NCBI GenBank assembly: GCA_013397935.1
Contig: VZRN01001146.1
Span: 1,416,203-1,480,202 of the forward strand
DNA length: 64,000 nt
From: Dasyornis broadbenti
Lineage: Eukaryota; Chordata; Aves; Passeriformes; Dasyornithidae
Direction: 5' to 3'
Position numbers and translations under genes: made by a program. Below the pieces are notes generated by a model, which saw only the letters and a list, made by a program, of their open reading frames with translations, was not told where the DNA came from and made no database searches. Shown here piece after piece: positions 35,201-49,400 of this stretch. The stretch's first letter is position 1, and every line of letters starts with the position of its first letter.

Positions 35201-38200
35201 AATCAGTTTCTTGGTGTTGATGATCTACATTGTTAAACTTCACTTTCATTCTAATGAATTTCTGTTAAGAGAGATTGTGTACAGTAATTCACAATACTTA
35301 TGTACCTGCATAAATCAGAAAACAGGAGACTGTACTATCAAGGCAATTATATTTGTCCACAGCCTTTTCATGAAGAAATATTTACCTGTGAAGCAATGAG
35401 AATATGTCATTCCTATGCAGACACTTTGGGAGAAAAAACCAAAATTAATGGTATAAGCATATGGTCAATGGTTAGGTCTGTGCTAATCACATATGAGCAG
35501 TTTCTGATAATTAGAAATGATTGTCTGTGTCAGTAGCTGAGTGAGGTCTTGCACTTTCTTTCTGCCCTTGGAATTTAAACACAGTGCACACAGCAATCAT
35601 TTCCCTTGCCTGTGCTTTGCTTGTTGCCTCTCACAGAACAGTTTCATTTCCCTTTTACTCCTCCTATTAAGATACACGTTGTCTGCAATCCTGAGGCCAG
35701 ATTGTGATAAATCACACACACATTCACAAACAACAGCAAAGATCAAGGTTGTGTTAGCTGTGAAAACTGTACCTGCATACCCAAACTGTGCTGTGTTCCT
35801 TGCTCTGGCGTGTAGATCTGTGCCTTTGACTGGCCTGCTCCATATGCAGGTGTACATGGGTGTTCAGCAGGGAAAGGGCAGGGATGCTCGGGGTACCTGC
35901 TGTCACCCCTGCAGATTTGGGCTGTGCTGCCTACCTGGGTGCTCTCCAGAGGGACACAGATCTCCCCCGGGTCCTGTGTGCTCTGCCAGTCTCTGCAGAT
36001 GTCCTGGACACCCTGCAGTGCCCAGCAAGTTGTGAGATGTTCCAATTTCAGGTCCTGATCCATCACAGGATCCCTGTTCCTTGCGTTCTGGGACCTGGCA
36101 CTGAACTTTTCAATCATTCTGCCCTCAAAGCAGTGACACAGAGTAAGGAGTGATGTGAAACGGCGAGAATTTTTCCTTCTGTGTCTCAGTCCCCTCCTGT
36201 GCAGCAATCAGGAGCCTTTGGAGGCATTTCAGGTTCACTCGGCTGCTCTTTCAGCTCTGTACTGGAATAGCTTCATTACAGTCAATGGAACTATTCCTTT
36301 GAGTGGCTTATTCAGTAAGGTGAGAAAGAAGCTCATAATGTGGCCATAATAAAAGGCTCAATTTTGTCTTCTTTAAATGCACAAAATTCCATTGACTCCA
36401 GCGTAGAAGGAAACAGGGATATCAGGCCTAATGCTGTCTGTCTAAATGTAATTCTACCTGACACCTCTGACCTTTATTTTTAGAACAATTCCACTTTTAA
36501 AGCAAAGTGCAGAAATATAGGAGCATTTCTCTATTTATATAGGGAAGAAGTGAAATCACTACTTTTGTCTGGATGCGGGAGCATGACAATGTGCCTGCCA
36601 AACTCTATGTGTAGCCTGGCCTTCAAGCCAGACAGCAGAGCCTTAAATGAACAAAAGACACAACAAAAGCCTTGTTTGAAGTGTAGCAGGAGAATGCTGG
36701 GGACTGGAATTATGTTTAAAGATATCAGATTTTTTTTTTTTCCCCCCATGTCTTTTAAGTCGTATTTAAAAGGATTCAGATGGGACAGAGTTAAATCTTG
36801 GAACAAAATGAATAAGGCCATCTGTAATTTTTTTTATATTGCTGAGGGCATGGCGTGTACTGCTACATGTATTGGTGATGTCCGAGAATTAGTTCTGGAA
36901 AGACTCCAAGTTTCATTTTGGTGATACTAAAGCAACAGTTTAGCACTGATCTCTGATTTACTTATATTTTTTTTTTTTTGCCTTTAGTTGAATACAAGGT
37001 TGAGCTTGATGTGCGGAGACTATTCCGCTACCCAGGGTTGCAGTGTGGAAACAAAACACGAGATGGCAGCCGGGAGTATTCCTGGGAGTGACAACCGGCG
37101 CCTGCCGGGGAAATGGGGTTGGAATTGGGTTACAACAAATACAACAACAGTCTCCTCCTCTTGCCAGCGGTGAGCGCGTTTAGACCAAGCCCATCTCTCG
37201 TTTGACTTGTTTCTTGCAGTCCTTCTTCTGGAAGACTCTTGGATACTTTTCAAAACGATTGTACTCAGTGTTACAAAAAGCCCTGTACGTCAGATCTCGT
37301 AGCTGTACCAAAATCAATAAGCTGCTATTAAAAATGCCAAGGTACAAAGTGAAAGCCTGTGGGCACAGACCCAGTACCTTCTCTGGCACTGCGTGGATTG
37401 GCTCTTTTGCGGTCAGCTTGTGTCAGGATTGGGCTGGGACACTTCCATTCAATTACGCTTAGATTGTCTCTGCCTACCAGGAATTTCCTGTCCAGCGGTG
37501 GGGATGTCGTTAATACATCAGTCATGTCAGAATCATAATTCCATAATGATATCTTTGTATTTTCACAATCTAGTACTTCTCCCTCTTGCTCATGTGGCTG
37601 CTCCATAGCTACTCTGTGGGCTAAGCCTGCCATCCCTCCGCAGTGCAGAGGAACAAGCTAAACCCTGTAAAGGAAACATGTAGCTTAAAAAATGTGATGT
37701 GTCATTTTTCAAAAATGATTTTTAGTTAAAATCCCCCGTAAAAAGCAAACTACAAAACAGAACTGTCGTTCTATAATTTATAAATGCATTATTTTCAGAA
37801 ACATAATGCAATTTTTATATGCCTTGCACTTTATATAATGTTGTCACTTTTGTCTCCCTTCACATATTGGTATATTTTACTAATATTATATTTTATTTTT
37901 ATTGGTGCTTGTTATTTTGGAATAACTAAACTCATTTCTTTGACAGACAGTACGAGAGAAGAGGAAACTTTTAAATTAATTTAGGATCTTGAATCACAGA
38001 TATGAACTGTAATAGCTGAACCTGTTTTGATATACATTTGAGAAGAAATCAAACCCACAATAACACATCTGAATGGTGCTCCCTTCCTCAAAAATTAAGG
38101 GCTATGGATTGCATTTGAATATATCTCAGACAATATTTCACCTATTGTATTAAGCACCACACACTCATGGGCTAAACCTGGGGCTCAGATACTGCCCACT

Positions 38201-38894
38201 CGATAAGTGACCCTCTGAGCTGAGCTTAAATGAGAGCCATCCTCGTTTCCCTGTGCTTTTGATCCACTTTATGACTTCTGGACGGTCGTTTTTAACGTCT
38301 GTTTCTCCCACCTCGTTGCAAGCTCAAATGCTTTGTAAAATCTGCTGGGGAAATGTGATGTTGGTGCAGTGTTGAGTCTCTCTTAGCATGGCACAATAAT
38401 TATGCTGCCAACATTTCAGCTAACCCTACGTGCTGAATGCTACCCCACTGTGAGTGATTCTAGTTTTCCCTGTTGTCTTATTAAATCAGCCTGTAGTTTG
38501 TACCAGAGCCAACACATGACCCAGTTTACCTTCAAGATAATAAAGAGCTTCTTAGATTCTTCTCAGATTGTTATCAGACCCATAGAATATCCTGTCGTTA
38601 TCCTGATAATGGGAAAGCAATCATTTGACCTAGGAGAACTTTGGGAGGAAAGAATAATATAGGCAGTCTATAGGAGCTCTGAGTCAATCAGATTACAGTC
38701 TGCTTTCTATAAGTAATTTAGTAGTTGCCAATAATATTGGACTGAGGTTCTTGTGCTCCCCAGGAACCCACACACACAAAAACCCCAAAACTCTGACAGC
38801 TTCCTCACCCAGCCTTCTCTCTACTCTTCATTGAATTCACCTCCAACGATTTTTTTCCATTATTGTGTCTTTACTTTTTCATTAAAACACCCCC

Positions 38895-38902
<8 letters not shown>

Positions 38903-38937
<35 letters not shown>

Positions 38938-38938
38938 T

Positions 38939-38970
<32 letters not shown>
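38903..38970 (+). repeat. Paired long poly(T) tracts (T34-GTGG-T30)
   Basis: Two T homopolymers split by GTGG. Long homopolymers are error-prone in sequencing and assembly, so the exact lengths are unreliable. Confidence 0.92.
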
Positions 38971-38973
<3 letters not shown>

Positions 38974-41900
38974 GGTGGTATTTGTGACAGAGAAATCTGT
39001 CAAATATAAAGGAGCTCCAGGCCATATGCTCCTGTTTTGCATGAAGCACTGGGTAGCTCCAGTGGTATCTACTTAAAGTCACCACAAACGTCTTTGCAAA
39101 TTCTTGATCCGTCCATTTGCCTAATGACTGTATTGCTTAGGAGAACTCAGACAGAAAATAGCTTGCTTTCACTGAAAATAATGCTGCAGTAATTAGGTGT
39201 TGTAAGTCACCTGGATGCTGTGAGAGCCATTAGGCTCCTTTGGCACATGAAAGCGGAGCAATGGGAAAGCTACTTTAGAAAATCACATATAAAACGTATT
39301 CAGAAGTTATTTTTGAAAGGTATTGCGAAAAAGCATACTTTTTATACATTGAAGTAATAAGTAGTTTAGCAAATCCTTTGCAAACTTGTCAAAATGTCAT
39401 ATCCAGGTACTGGATTGGAAAATTAGTAACTGCTGAAGTGTGTGAGTGTTTAAAGGTGTCACTGTGTGTGGCAGGCTGGCGGATTTTAGCTTCTGGCTTT
39501 AAGGAGAGATGTTAATCATTATGGCTGATATTTAAAATGTCAGAAGGCCTTAGCATGAAGATAAAGGATTTAATATGAGACTCTGCTGTGTCATGTTTCC
39601 TCACAGAGAAGGAAGATCGGCACCTGTTCTTTTTTAGTTTCTCTTTTTTTTTTTTTTTTAAATTTAAATTCAGTGGCACTGTAATAGCTGAAGCAGCATC
39701 CCAAAAGCAGAGTGTGAAGGTGTGTGGTGGGGAAATGGATTGCTTAGCGTTCCTTGCTTTTTTGGTACCATTCAGTTCCATTCCTTCTGTAGCTCCTGTA
39801 CTGCCTTAGCAGTGCCTGGCATCATTGCACTCAGTGGCATTGGCAGGGAAGCACGGCTGGAGGAAGAGAACCTTGATTTATCACTTCCATCCTCACCTGC
39901 CTTACTTTTCTTTGGCTTTGGATGAGGCTCTGAAAAAAATAAGGAAAATTTCCTTTCACAGCAGGTTTCTTGGCAAGGATTTCAACTACCCCTACTTAAT
40001 GCTTTCTAAGAGAATACTAAGTAAGCAAAGATGCAGAACTGCCTTGCTCCCACAGCCAATGCTTTTAAACTACTTAGTGAGAGTGGTCTTGGTGGCTGAA
40101 GGCATCTAAAAAAAGGTGAAGAAGAAAACTCACCTATGGTTATTTTTTTGTTTGGTTTTTTCCTATTTCCTTTTAATAAAAGGCTGCAAAATGTGCTCAG
40201 GTAGCTGAAGCTTTACATTATTTGATTAAAGGATAGAGTTCTCTTCTGCCTGGTTAATTCTGCCCAGTTTGGTAAAATTAAGTAATCATACATGAGTTGC
40301 CTTGATGTTCACTTGGACAACCTTCTGCACTGGGACACCTGAAGGATGGTATTTGTTAAACATGCCACTGACACAAAACAATCCATAGCTACTGAACAAC
40401 AAACTGTAATATCCAATCCAGGAGATATTTAGGCATTTTGGCTAAACATAATTATTATGTTGGTTCAACTATTTTAGTTAAGGCTCTGCTTTTTTCCTAC
40501 CGAATTTGATCAATGGTATGAACCGAGCTGTCACCGGATAAAGTTACACAAAGTCACATAAATTTTTCATTTTTAAAGATGACAGAGTTCAGAGAAAGTG
40601 TTTTGTGTACTGAGTAACATTTTATATGCAAGGAAATAGACGAAAAGACAAGATTTTTTGCTTTTGGCAAGGTAACGCAGAGACTTTGTGGTTGGTGTTC
40701 CAGCTTTTAAAAGAGAATGGAAGAAGATTGATGTCTTGATGAATATTAATTGACGCCTTTCCACAATTTTTTCTATAAAACAAGCTATTTCTTAAAACCA
40801 GTGGTGAACTTTAGGGCTGTTACCTTGGTACCACTGTAAAGAACTTTTGATTCCCAATCTTTCATCAGTATTTCTAGCAGGATGGGTGGTTTTGTGAAGA
40901 GAAAAATTGCGCTTGAGATAGGAAACAGGCTACAGATTTGGCATCTGGGCTCAGAAGGTGAATTCTCTCTGATTTACTTATCCAGGAGTTTCTGATGGCC
41001 TGTGGATAAGCGTAAGGTCGTCCTTGTCCTGTGTGCCTTGGTTTATGCTTGGTTTTTGCTCTACTTGTATGGACCTCTGCAGCTGAAATTGTTGTTAGTT
41101 AATGACTTTATTGGCAGCTGCTGTGCAATGTAGACAGTGAACATCCCAGGACACAGTCCCTGAGTTTGAGCATTGAGCTGGGACACACCAAGGCAGCAGA
41201 GCTCCTTTCTGAACTTGCTCAGTAGGACAAAAGTTCTGGTGATCCAAAGCTCTGGTGACCCAGAAGTACCCACTTTCTGGAAGGCGATGCCCTTGGCTGT
41301 CTGCACCCAGACAAGGGGTGTGCAAGGGGATTTTCCAGCGTGGTTTAACCTGCCCCACCTGTTCTGCACAGCTTCTGCCACCACCCCACAGCCGAGCTGC
41401 TGTGACCCTCCTGCTCGGGACCTGCAGGGTCAGGTGAAACCTGGGCTCACAGTTTCCATATGGAATTTAATCATATTCGTAGATGTGGATGTTTTTGTTT
41501 GTTTCGTGCGTTTTCTCGACATGATGCAGAGAAGCTAAAGGCAGACATTTCATTATGGAATACTTCACTTTCAGCAGCAGTTTGTTTAGTGCTCAGCATT
41601 ATAAAATTACATTTAAATGTGTTTATCTTCTCCACTACGTGCATGTGCATTTCTTCCCTTTGCTTCCTCAAAATAAAAGAAACCTGACATGATTCTTTCT
41701 CTCTTGACAATGCGCTCCCTGTTTCTCTCACTTTCTTCACTCTCCGTAGCTTCTCCTTCTTTTGTTCTCCCCATCATGCACTGCCATTCACTTTCCCAGC
41801 AGCTGAGAAGTGGATGGTCAGAAACAGAAGCCATAATACATACGCTATAAAATTATTTTACCGGAAAATTCAATGGAAAATCTCAGTACTCATCACAAGT

Positions 41901-43369
41901 TACCACACATGGAAAAATAGTGCACAGTGTTGTTCAGCATGGGATCAAATTCTTGGCATGTGGCAGTCAATGTGGCAGATAGAAAAGGGTTTTTACCCAG
42001 CATGAAAAAATTTAAATAATTAGTAACGCAGAAAAGGCAAAAAATACGTTTCCTTCCCTCAATGATGACAGTGGATGCTCTTGCTATGAGCTGCATTTCT
42101 CAAAGAAGAGAAGACCAAGGAAAGGCAATTTCTGCTTGAGCATCATCAGGATCAAAACATCATCTATAATTTCTTGGTGTGTGAGGCAGTTTTGACAAGT
42201 ACAAACCTGACAGTCAATGGTCAGAACACATTTAATACATCTTTCATGTGCTGAAGTTAGTAGGTCTAAGGTCTCCCCGGGGTAATATGATGTAAAAGAT
42301 GTTCATGGCACTAATTTACTCACAGACCATTAGCTCTCTGTGGATGCAAGACTCTCAAGACCTATGTGCAAGGAACACACTCTTCAGATGCCCATATTCT
42401 ACTGCAATCCTTCATTTCCTTAATTCAAGTTCCTGCAGCTGTCCTGCTGGTCATATGGGATGCAATGAAGAGTAGACCTCGGCAAGCCATAACTCTGAGT
42501 AATAGGTCTTCTTATTTTGCACTAAATATTTTGAGTGTTTCATTCGTTAAGCAAAGAGGGGAGATGAAATTTTAAATGTAAAAGTGATTTGTTGTAGTCG
42601 GTTTTGACAAACAGTATTCTCCAGTGTTTCAGTGCTTTAAAGGAATTGGCACAGAAAAATGAAATGCGAACTATCGTTATGGAGCTGCTTTTATAGTCTT
42701 TCTGCCTCTGTTTTCCAATTTTAATAAGGTGCCTATAAAAAATGAATAATGAAGCAATATATAAACAATGTTATGAAGACAGCATTTCCTCATTAGGCTG
42801 AGCACCCTTCTCTTTTATAGATAGATTTTTTTTTTTTTTTTTAATATTCCAAAGGTAAATTTGGGATGAAATGCCAAGAATCTATAGAATGATGTGCAAT
42901 GATGGAGAATTAATGTCACATAGCAAATTGTGTTGCCGTTTGAATAGTATATCATGCAGTTCAGTGCCAGCAGATTTAACAAACGTGTCAGCCGTCATTA
43001 TTCAAGCATCCTAAAGGTCATCGCTCTATCCCAGCAGGGTTGTCCAGTAGCTTGCAGCATGCACAGAACAAAAGATGATGTGTGGGATCTCCAGTGATCT
43101 TTTTGATCAAGGATCAATTAAAATAAGTTGCTGTTAATGTGACACTAGATGTAGACAAAGTGTGATGCATTTGACAGCCACTAATTACAGCAGGCAGCCA
43201 AAAGAGCTCTGTAGAGATATGGGGACAGAAATGGCTAAATTAGTAAACTGTGTTGACACAATCACTCAATATTTTTTGATATGCAAGCCCAGCATATTCC
43301 CAGGTCTGGTGAACCTGACAGGCATGAGTTACTGAAACTTTATGAGAATGAAGCAGAAAATATGATTTT

Positions 43370-43387
43370 TTTATTTATTTATTTATT

Positions 43388-43428
<41 letters not shown>
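43370..43428 (+). repeat. TTTA repeat running into poly(T)39
   Basis: A short TTTA array leads into 39 T bases ending six bases before the run of Ns. The homopolymer is the likely cause of the assembly break. Confidence 0.92.
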
Positions 43429-43434
43429 CACTAG

Positions 43435-43477
43435 NNNNNNNNNNNNNNNNNNNNNNNNNNNNNNNNNNNNNNNNNNN
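43435..43477. other. Assembly gap (43 Ns)
   Basis: Forty-three unknown bases directly after the poly(T) tract. The true size is unknown. Open frames drawn across it are not meaningful. Confidence 0.99.
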
Positions 43478-46400
43478 CAGTTGGAGTAGCTCAAAACTAA
43501 TTATCCCAGCAAAATGGAATGAGCAAGCTGTCCCAGCAGGGGAAGTTTGCATTTGTCGGTGGTGCTGCCTGAGTTCAAAAGCAACCTCGAACAAGATGCT
43601 TTTTAACCTGGGGATGCCACCAAGAAAATGTGCCTGTTCTTTAAAGCAAATGGATCCTGACTTCTGTCCCACTCCCTCACTCCTTGTGGTGCCCAGTGGG
43701 AATTCTACATCACCTTGCTTTAGAGCAGGAATTAAAGAAATGTAAATCTGGGATAATTCTGCCCTGCTGGATCTCACTCCAGAGCTCGGAGCTCCCTCAG
43801 CATATGTCCTTCCTTGGGACAGTGTCCAAGAGCAGCTGTGTTCAGATGCCTGGGGTGGAGGCAGGGAGCTTTATTTTGTTGAGGTTTTTCTTTTCGCTCC
43901 TCCTTTGATGGTTTATGAAAAGTGCCAAATGATCTTGTCATGTTCTGGGTGATTCGGTGTGTGTTTCATTTGGAGCTGTGTATGCCCACAGGAGGTTAAC
44001 TGGTGCCTTGTAAGATGGATCCTGATAAAAACCTAAGCCAGCTGCGCCACTGTTTTGAAACTGAATTCTGGATGAGAATCCCAGGGTGTTGTATCTCATG
44101 CTTTGCCAGAGCATTTATGAATATTTATTTTAAATAACTTGGATTTTATGAGACTGAAATTGTTATTCTTCACCACATCATGAAATTTCCCTACATTTTC
44201 TTAGCAAGCATTTTTTACGGCCTTGGACTTCTAATTGGGAAAATTGGGACTCCTTTAATGCCAGGGCCGTATTTCAGCTAATGGAAGAACCTGACACAGC
44301 ACTGAGGTCAGCACTTTCTAGCATGTTTATCATACTGTTTCCAACCTCGGGTTGCGCTCAAATCTTCCTCTTCTTTCCCGTGGTCAGACTTGCCAAATCA
44401 AACCTGTTTTTTTTTTTTCTTCCCTTTACAACTTCTCTGGAATCTGACCATGCCTCACGTTCCTCTGCTGGGCACTTAAAGTCTCTCACAGTGACATAAC
44501 CCCCCCTGTTTCTTCATTAGCTTGACCCCAGCCTCACCTGGTCTGCTGTAAGCTTATTTCTGGCTCCTCTGTGTCCCATGGCCCCCAGTTCTCCCCAGAA
44601 CAGAGGGGCACCCCAGAGTGGACCCCTTCCTTATCTGAATGTTTGAATTCTTCCTATCTGCTGTGCAAACTCCCAAGCCTGTCATTTCTTTAGTATTGTG
44701 TCCTGTTCCTCCATGCTGTGTGGACGCAGAGCGTCATGGGGCTAAAGCCCTTTTCTCTCCCTTAAATAGCAGCTAGAGTTTCTTGTAAGGTTTATCCCAA
44801 GGCTGGCTGCCGGTGTCTGAGGTCAGGTTTTCATCAGGTTTCATATCCCTAAATTATTGACTGAATCCTCTCTTAGTGAGCTGAGCATGAATTAGCAGCA
44901 CAAATGTATTTAACTCAGCACTGCAAAGGCTCTTCCAAAGTATTTCTTCAGGATCAAGGTAACCCCTGAAAAACTGTGCTGCTTCCTCGCTGAAATTCCA
45001 GTGCCGCTAGAGGAGCTTTACCAATAAGGAGGAAAGACACAGACCAGTGGTGTTAATAAAAATATAAATGGTTTTCAGCCTAACATCATGTGCGAACCAA
45101 AGCTGAGGATTGAATCACAAATTCGTACTGTAAAAGATCAGAAGGAAACATCATAATCCAATTTGATTTTCTGTCCACAGACCTTCACCCAATCAATCCT
45201 GTGGTATAAAGCTGCTGTTTCGAAGCTAGATAAACTCAAGTTATTAGGCTGTGTTGCTGTTGCAGACCGAAGACCAATTTTTTTCCTATCCTAGGAAATG
45301 ATTCTATAATTTCTGAGGAAATGGAAACTATTTCACTAGTTGATTGTTAAATTGTTCAACAAATTGAACATGCTATGAGCTTGAAATGTGAGATACCCCA
45401 GAAGAAGTGGGGAAGGTGGAATGCAGATGACAGTAGCACTCTTTGACTAGGAATTTAAGTTTTCACTTAGACTGGGCCAAAAGCAGCTAAAACCTCTGCA
45501 TGCACTTTGATCTCTGCATTAAATATGAGCCTGAGAAGCCTACGCTGTATTTTTCTCCATGTCTCCCAAATGGGAAATACATGAAATGCATTTTGCTTTC
45601 TATTTTGATGTAAAGAACTCTTGCTATACATTTCATTTTACTTTGCAATACAAAATAGTCTCTCCATATCTCTAAGTTTGCACTTCTGTGGAGTTCAGGG
45701 ATAGTTTTTCCATACGAATGTTTCCCTTTGCATTGAGTGAGCTCTGACTGGTGTTCTCTGACATTTTCCCCTTACCATAGAGTGTTCTGTATCTCTTAAA
45801 GGCAGTGAGCCATTCTGGGACTGATGTGACAAGACATGACAGGAAATTCCACTGAATAAAACAAATTATACACTAGAGATGTGCTGAACTGACTGAAAAC
45901 AATTTGGACACCAGGGGCAATGGAAGGTGCTGAGAAGGCTGAGAGTAATGACATTTTCTTTTGGATTTTGTTTGAAGTGTTTCGATGCACAGCTTGGTGT
46001 AAATCAGTGATTGTGAGTTCCTTGGGTTGTGGCCCTTCAGGTTCCTTGCTCCAAAGGGGGCACTCATGGATGTGAGTGAGCTGAGTCCATGAGTTTGTTG
46101 TAGCTGATAATGACTCATTATGATTTAGACTCTTATTAGAAAATTTGTATATGCAAATCTTCAATTTGTGATTTGCTGAATAACGTTTATGAAGAGAAAT
46201 GGGTGATGTTTGTACCCAGGTTTTAGTTCACAGTGTAATCAAGCAATCACATGCTTGGGTTGCAAAGCAAATTGTCCAACACTTGCAATGTGATCAATGG
46301 AAGGATTTTGTTGAAAGTGATTTTACTTCAAATAATGATAAAGAATTTCTGTCTATTAAATGCAACAATGAAAGACACAGTTGATGTGGATAAGTGTTTA

Positions 46401-49400
46401 AATTCCCCCTTTGGGAAGAGGAAGAAATCTAGTAAATTAATTAGGATTGTTTGTCATTTATGTCTTCCAGCTTCAACAATGAAGAATATTTACTTGAGTC
46501 TTCTTTGACTTCTGTCAATTTTAAATCATTGTGCGTCAGCTCCTTTTGTGAGGCACTTTGCAAGTGAGACGCAGGTGATGAGTTATTGCCAATAAACCAG
46601 GATTGCCATTTGGGCCGTACAGTAGCAAAACATAAATTTTGCTTCATGTGCCTTTAAGAACGTGAGCTGAGCGGCTGCGCTGCTGGCAGTGAGTAATGAT
46701 TCACAGCACCAGGACGAGGATCCGTTTGTCTGTCTCATCTCGTCATGTAAATGTTTGAAAAAACCCCGAGCAGCTAGCACGGCAATCTGGCAGCAGTCTG
46801 CAGCGAGCTCCGTGAGTCAAAGGATCCTGCAGCACAGGAAGGTGCTCGTGTGGAGAGCCTGCTTTTCCCTGAAGCCCTTTGGATGGCAGATGTGGAGGCA
46901 GCGCTGCCTCTGCAGAGCCAGGTGATCTTGCACCCACTGGCAGTCGGTCGCTGCTGCCGGGAGTAGCGAGGGAAAGAGGGGCATGAAGATACTTTACACT
47001 TTATTTGAGGCCTTCTCCTGTGGTACGATGAAACTACTCCCTAGAATAATACAAATGTTTCAGGTGACACCCAGGGAATGTCATTTGAGCTTTATGCTGA
47101 CACCTGTTCAGAAGGAAATGTCAGGAAAGCGTTTAGGAAACAGCAGATCCAGCTTTGTGATTTGGAGTTTTAATTAATACTTGAGATTTCTGCCCTGCAT
47201 TGGTAGAATCTGCAATGACCATTAGGGAACCTGCAGAATTCCTCCCTTGGAAGCCAGATTGGGATATTGTAATCATTCCTGCCTGGATTTGGCTATGCAG
47301 ATTGCCGGGAAAGTGTTCCCTGGGATCTGGCCTGCCAATCTTAGTGGGACTGCTGAGTTTGATGACAGGGATCCTCTTTGGGAGGCTCTTTCAGCGTCAG
47401 TCCAGGCTAACCGCTATTACCCATTAATTCAGTGCTTTGGTATTCATTACAGTATTTCTTAGGCTGTTTTTTTCATGTGAAATTCAGTAAAACCAACAGA
47501 TTGAAATGCACTATTGCATACGGTGCTGTAATATTTAGGTTTTAATTGCATTTCTGAGAAAAAGTACAAACTTAAGTACTTGTCTCAATGGAAATATGAA
47601 GTAGATTGCAACCTTAAATGAACTCCAAAGCAGCTGAAGAGAAGATGTTCTTGGAAAATACAGAGATACTATTGTTTATGCGTATGGGCATATCAACATG
47701 TGCAAATTATGCTGGTAGCACCGATTGCTGTATTTATAGACAGATTTTCAAAGGTGTGTCCTTGGAGGTGGAGGAGCAGGCCCAGAGGAGCTATAGAAGA
47801 GACGATAGTGCCTCTGGCTGGGGTCAGAACCAGATGCTTCATGGAACAGCACAGCTTTTTACAGCGGGGTTGTGCTATCACTGATGGTCAGTCAGATTCG
47901 TAATTCACACATGGCTACCTTCATACCTTATTCTGTGGTAAGAAGGAGCTCCTGTAATCTTTCCAGCCATTGAAATGATTTTCTTTTTTTTTCTTTTCTT
48001 TCTAACAGAATTATCAAAATCTGTTTCTTTTCTCTCTGTGACAATTTTGTATGGGGCGTACATCTTTTCCCACAACACAGTGATTCATTTTTGTTAAATT
48101 GTTCGTGTTTTTTGTTTTACTTGCAGTTGAAGAGTGTCAAATTTCGTGAGGCTGGTAAAAATACTTGTGCCCCTGTATGTGCCGTTTTAACAGTGCTGGG
48201 CATGATTTCCCTCCCACGTGGCATTCTGGGAATGAGCTGTTGGTTGTGAGCAAAGTTGTCAGCTTTTGCAAATTAGAAACCAGATCCAGCCATCCACAAA
48301 GGACAGAGAGATTTCTGAACATCCTGAGCAGGGAAGACACAAAGAGAGGGGATTTTGGGCTGTGTCTACATGGGCGGATATGTGTGTGTAGCATATACAT
48401 CCATCAAGCTCAGAACATTGTTCCAAGTGGGTGTTTGCACTTCTCAAGAGATTTAAAATACCAGACACTGAGCACAGGAATATACTTCGTGTGCCAGGAA
48501 ACAAATCTATATTAGCAACTGCAGAAAAATCAGAATATATATGACTGATTTGATAAAAAAGTCTTAAGGCACAGTGCATCTGAGGAGCATTTTCATTGTT
48601 GTGAATTAGATATTGAAAATATTTTTCCACAGACTAAAACTTTTTCTCCTCATTGGCTTTGTAATTAAGCTATGGAGTTTTTTTGTTTTGTTTTAAGAAA
48701 AAGAACTTGTTTTGTGTCTTTTCCAAGGCTGAAAGGAAGAAACAACTATTCCAAGACAAATGGTAGAACACAAGTATTTATTCATAGCGGGTTCGAAAAA
48801 TAATGTTTCTGTGGCTAGTTCCAAGTACTCTCTATAAAGGAAATATTTAACATTTTTGTTGTCATGAGAATGTTACTGATTTAAATATGTATTGGCAGTT
48901 TTTTTCTGTTTTATGATCATCTTTTATATCAAGTATAATCGTACTTGTTCCTGGTATTGCTAAGAGCCAGCCCATGTCAGGTTCTCAGTTCATTGTCCTG
49001 AGCCACTTGATTTTCTTTCCCCAAGTTTCTTTGGTAACTTGTTCCGTTGAATTTTAATTTAGGGCAGCATGTGTATGCAGCTCATATTTTGGGGTTACTA
49101 AATAGCAAACAGCCATAAAGCACTGTCCTCTAGCTCTCCAGAATAATTTTTTTAACATTTAAACAAAAGAAATAATGCAGATATTAATTCACAGTGTAGT
49201 TTAACACCCAATAATAAATGCCAAGTGTCAATAGTAAATCTATGGAGACAGTGCCATATTTTGTTATCTAAATACCTTTAACTACCACAAGGTCTTTCAA
49301 TATAATTAGTAGAGAATATTGAGCCCAGCCAGAAATATGGGATTCATCATTAAATTCAGAGGCTTCTCTATCTCTATGAGTCTAATCATGTGTGCAGACA

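Larger units (their letters stand above)
28246..43434 (+). other. NLGN1: NLGN1 large intron, middle part
   Basis: Between the larger CR1 and the assembly gap. It includes T17 at 29028, an A/C-rich block plus ATCCC repeat at 30747-30977, AT-rich blocks with an enhancer-like look at 29090-29330 and 32085-32290, a pyrimidine-rich tract near 33870-33918, a GC-richer patch at 35860-36010, paired T tracts at 38903-38970, T16 at 39644 and T17 at 42826. A 145-codon ATG frame at 34460-34897 is unlike any protein I recognise and is probably chance. Confidence 0.75.

Noticed and set aside
41061..41384. Minus-strand open frame with AATAAA (TTTATT at 41107-41112), considered as a retrocopy or antisense 3' exon
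   Set aside because: No parent gene recognised, no poly(A) tail and no target-site duplication seen; AATAAA alone is weak in AT-rich DNA.
43281..43745. Open frames spanning the run of Ns
   Set aside because: They consist of translated poly(T) plus unknown bases, an artefact.
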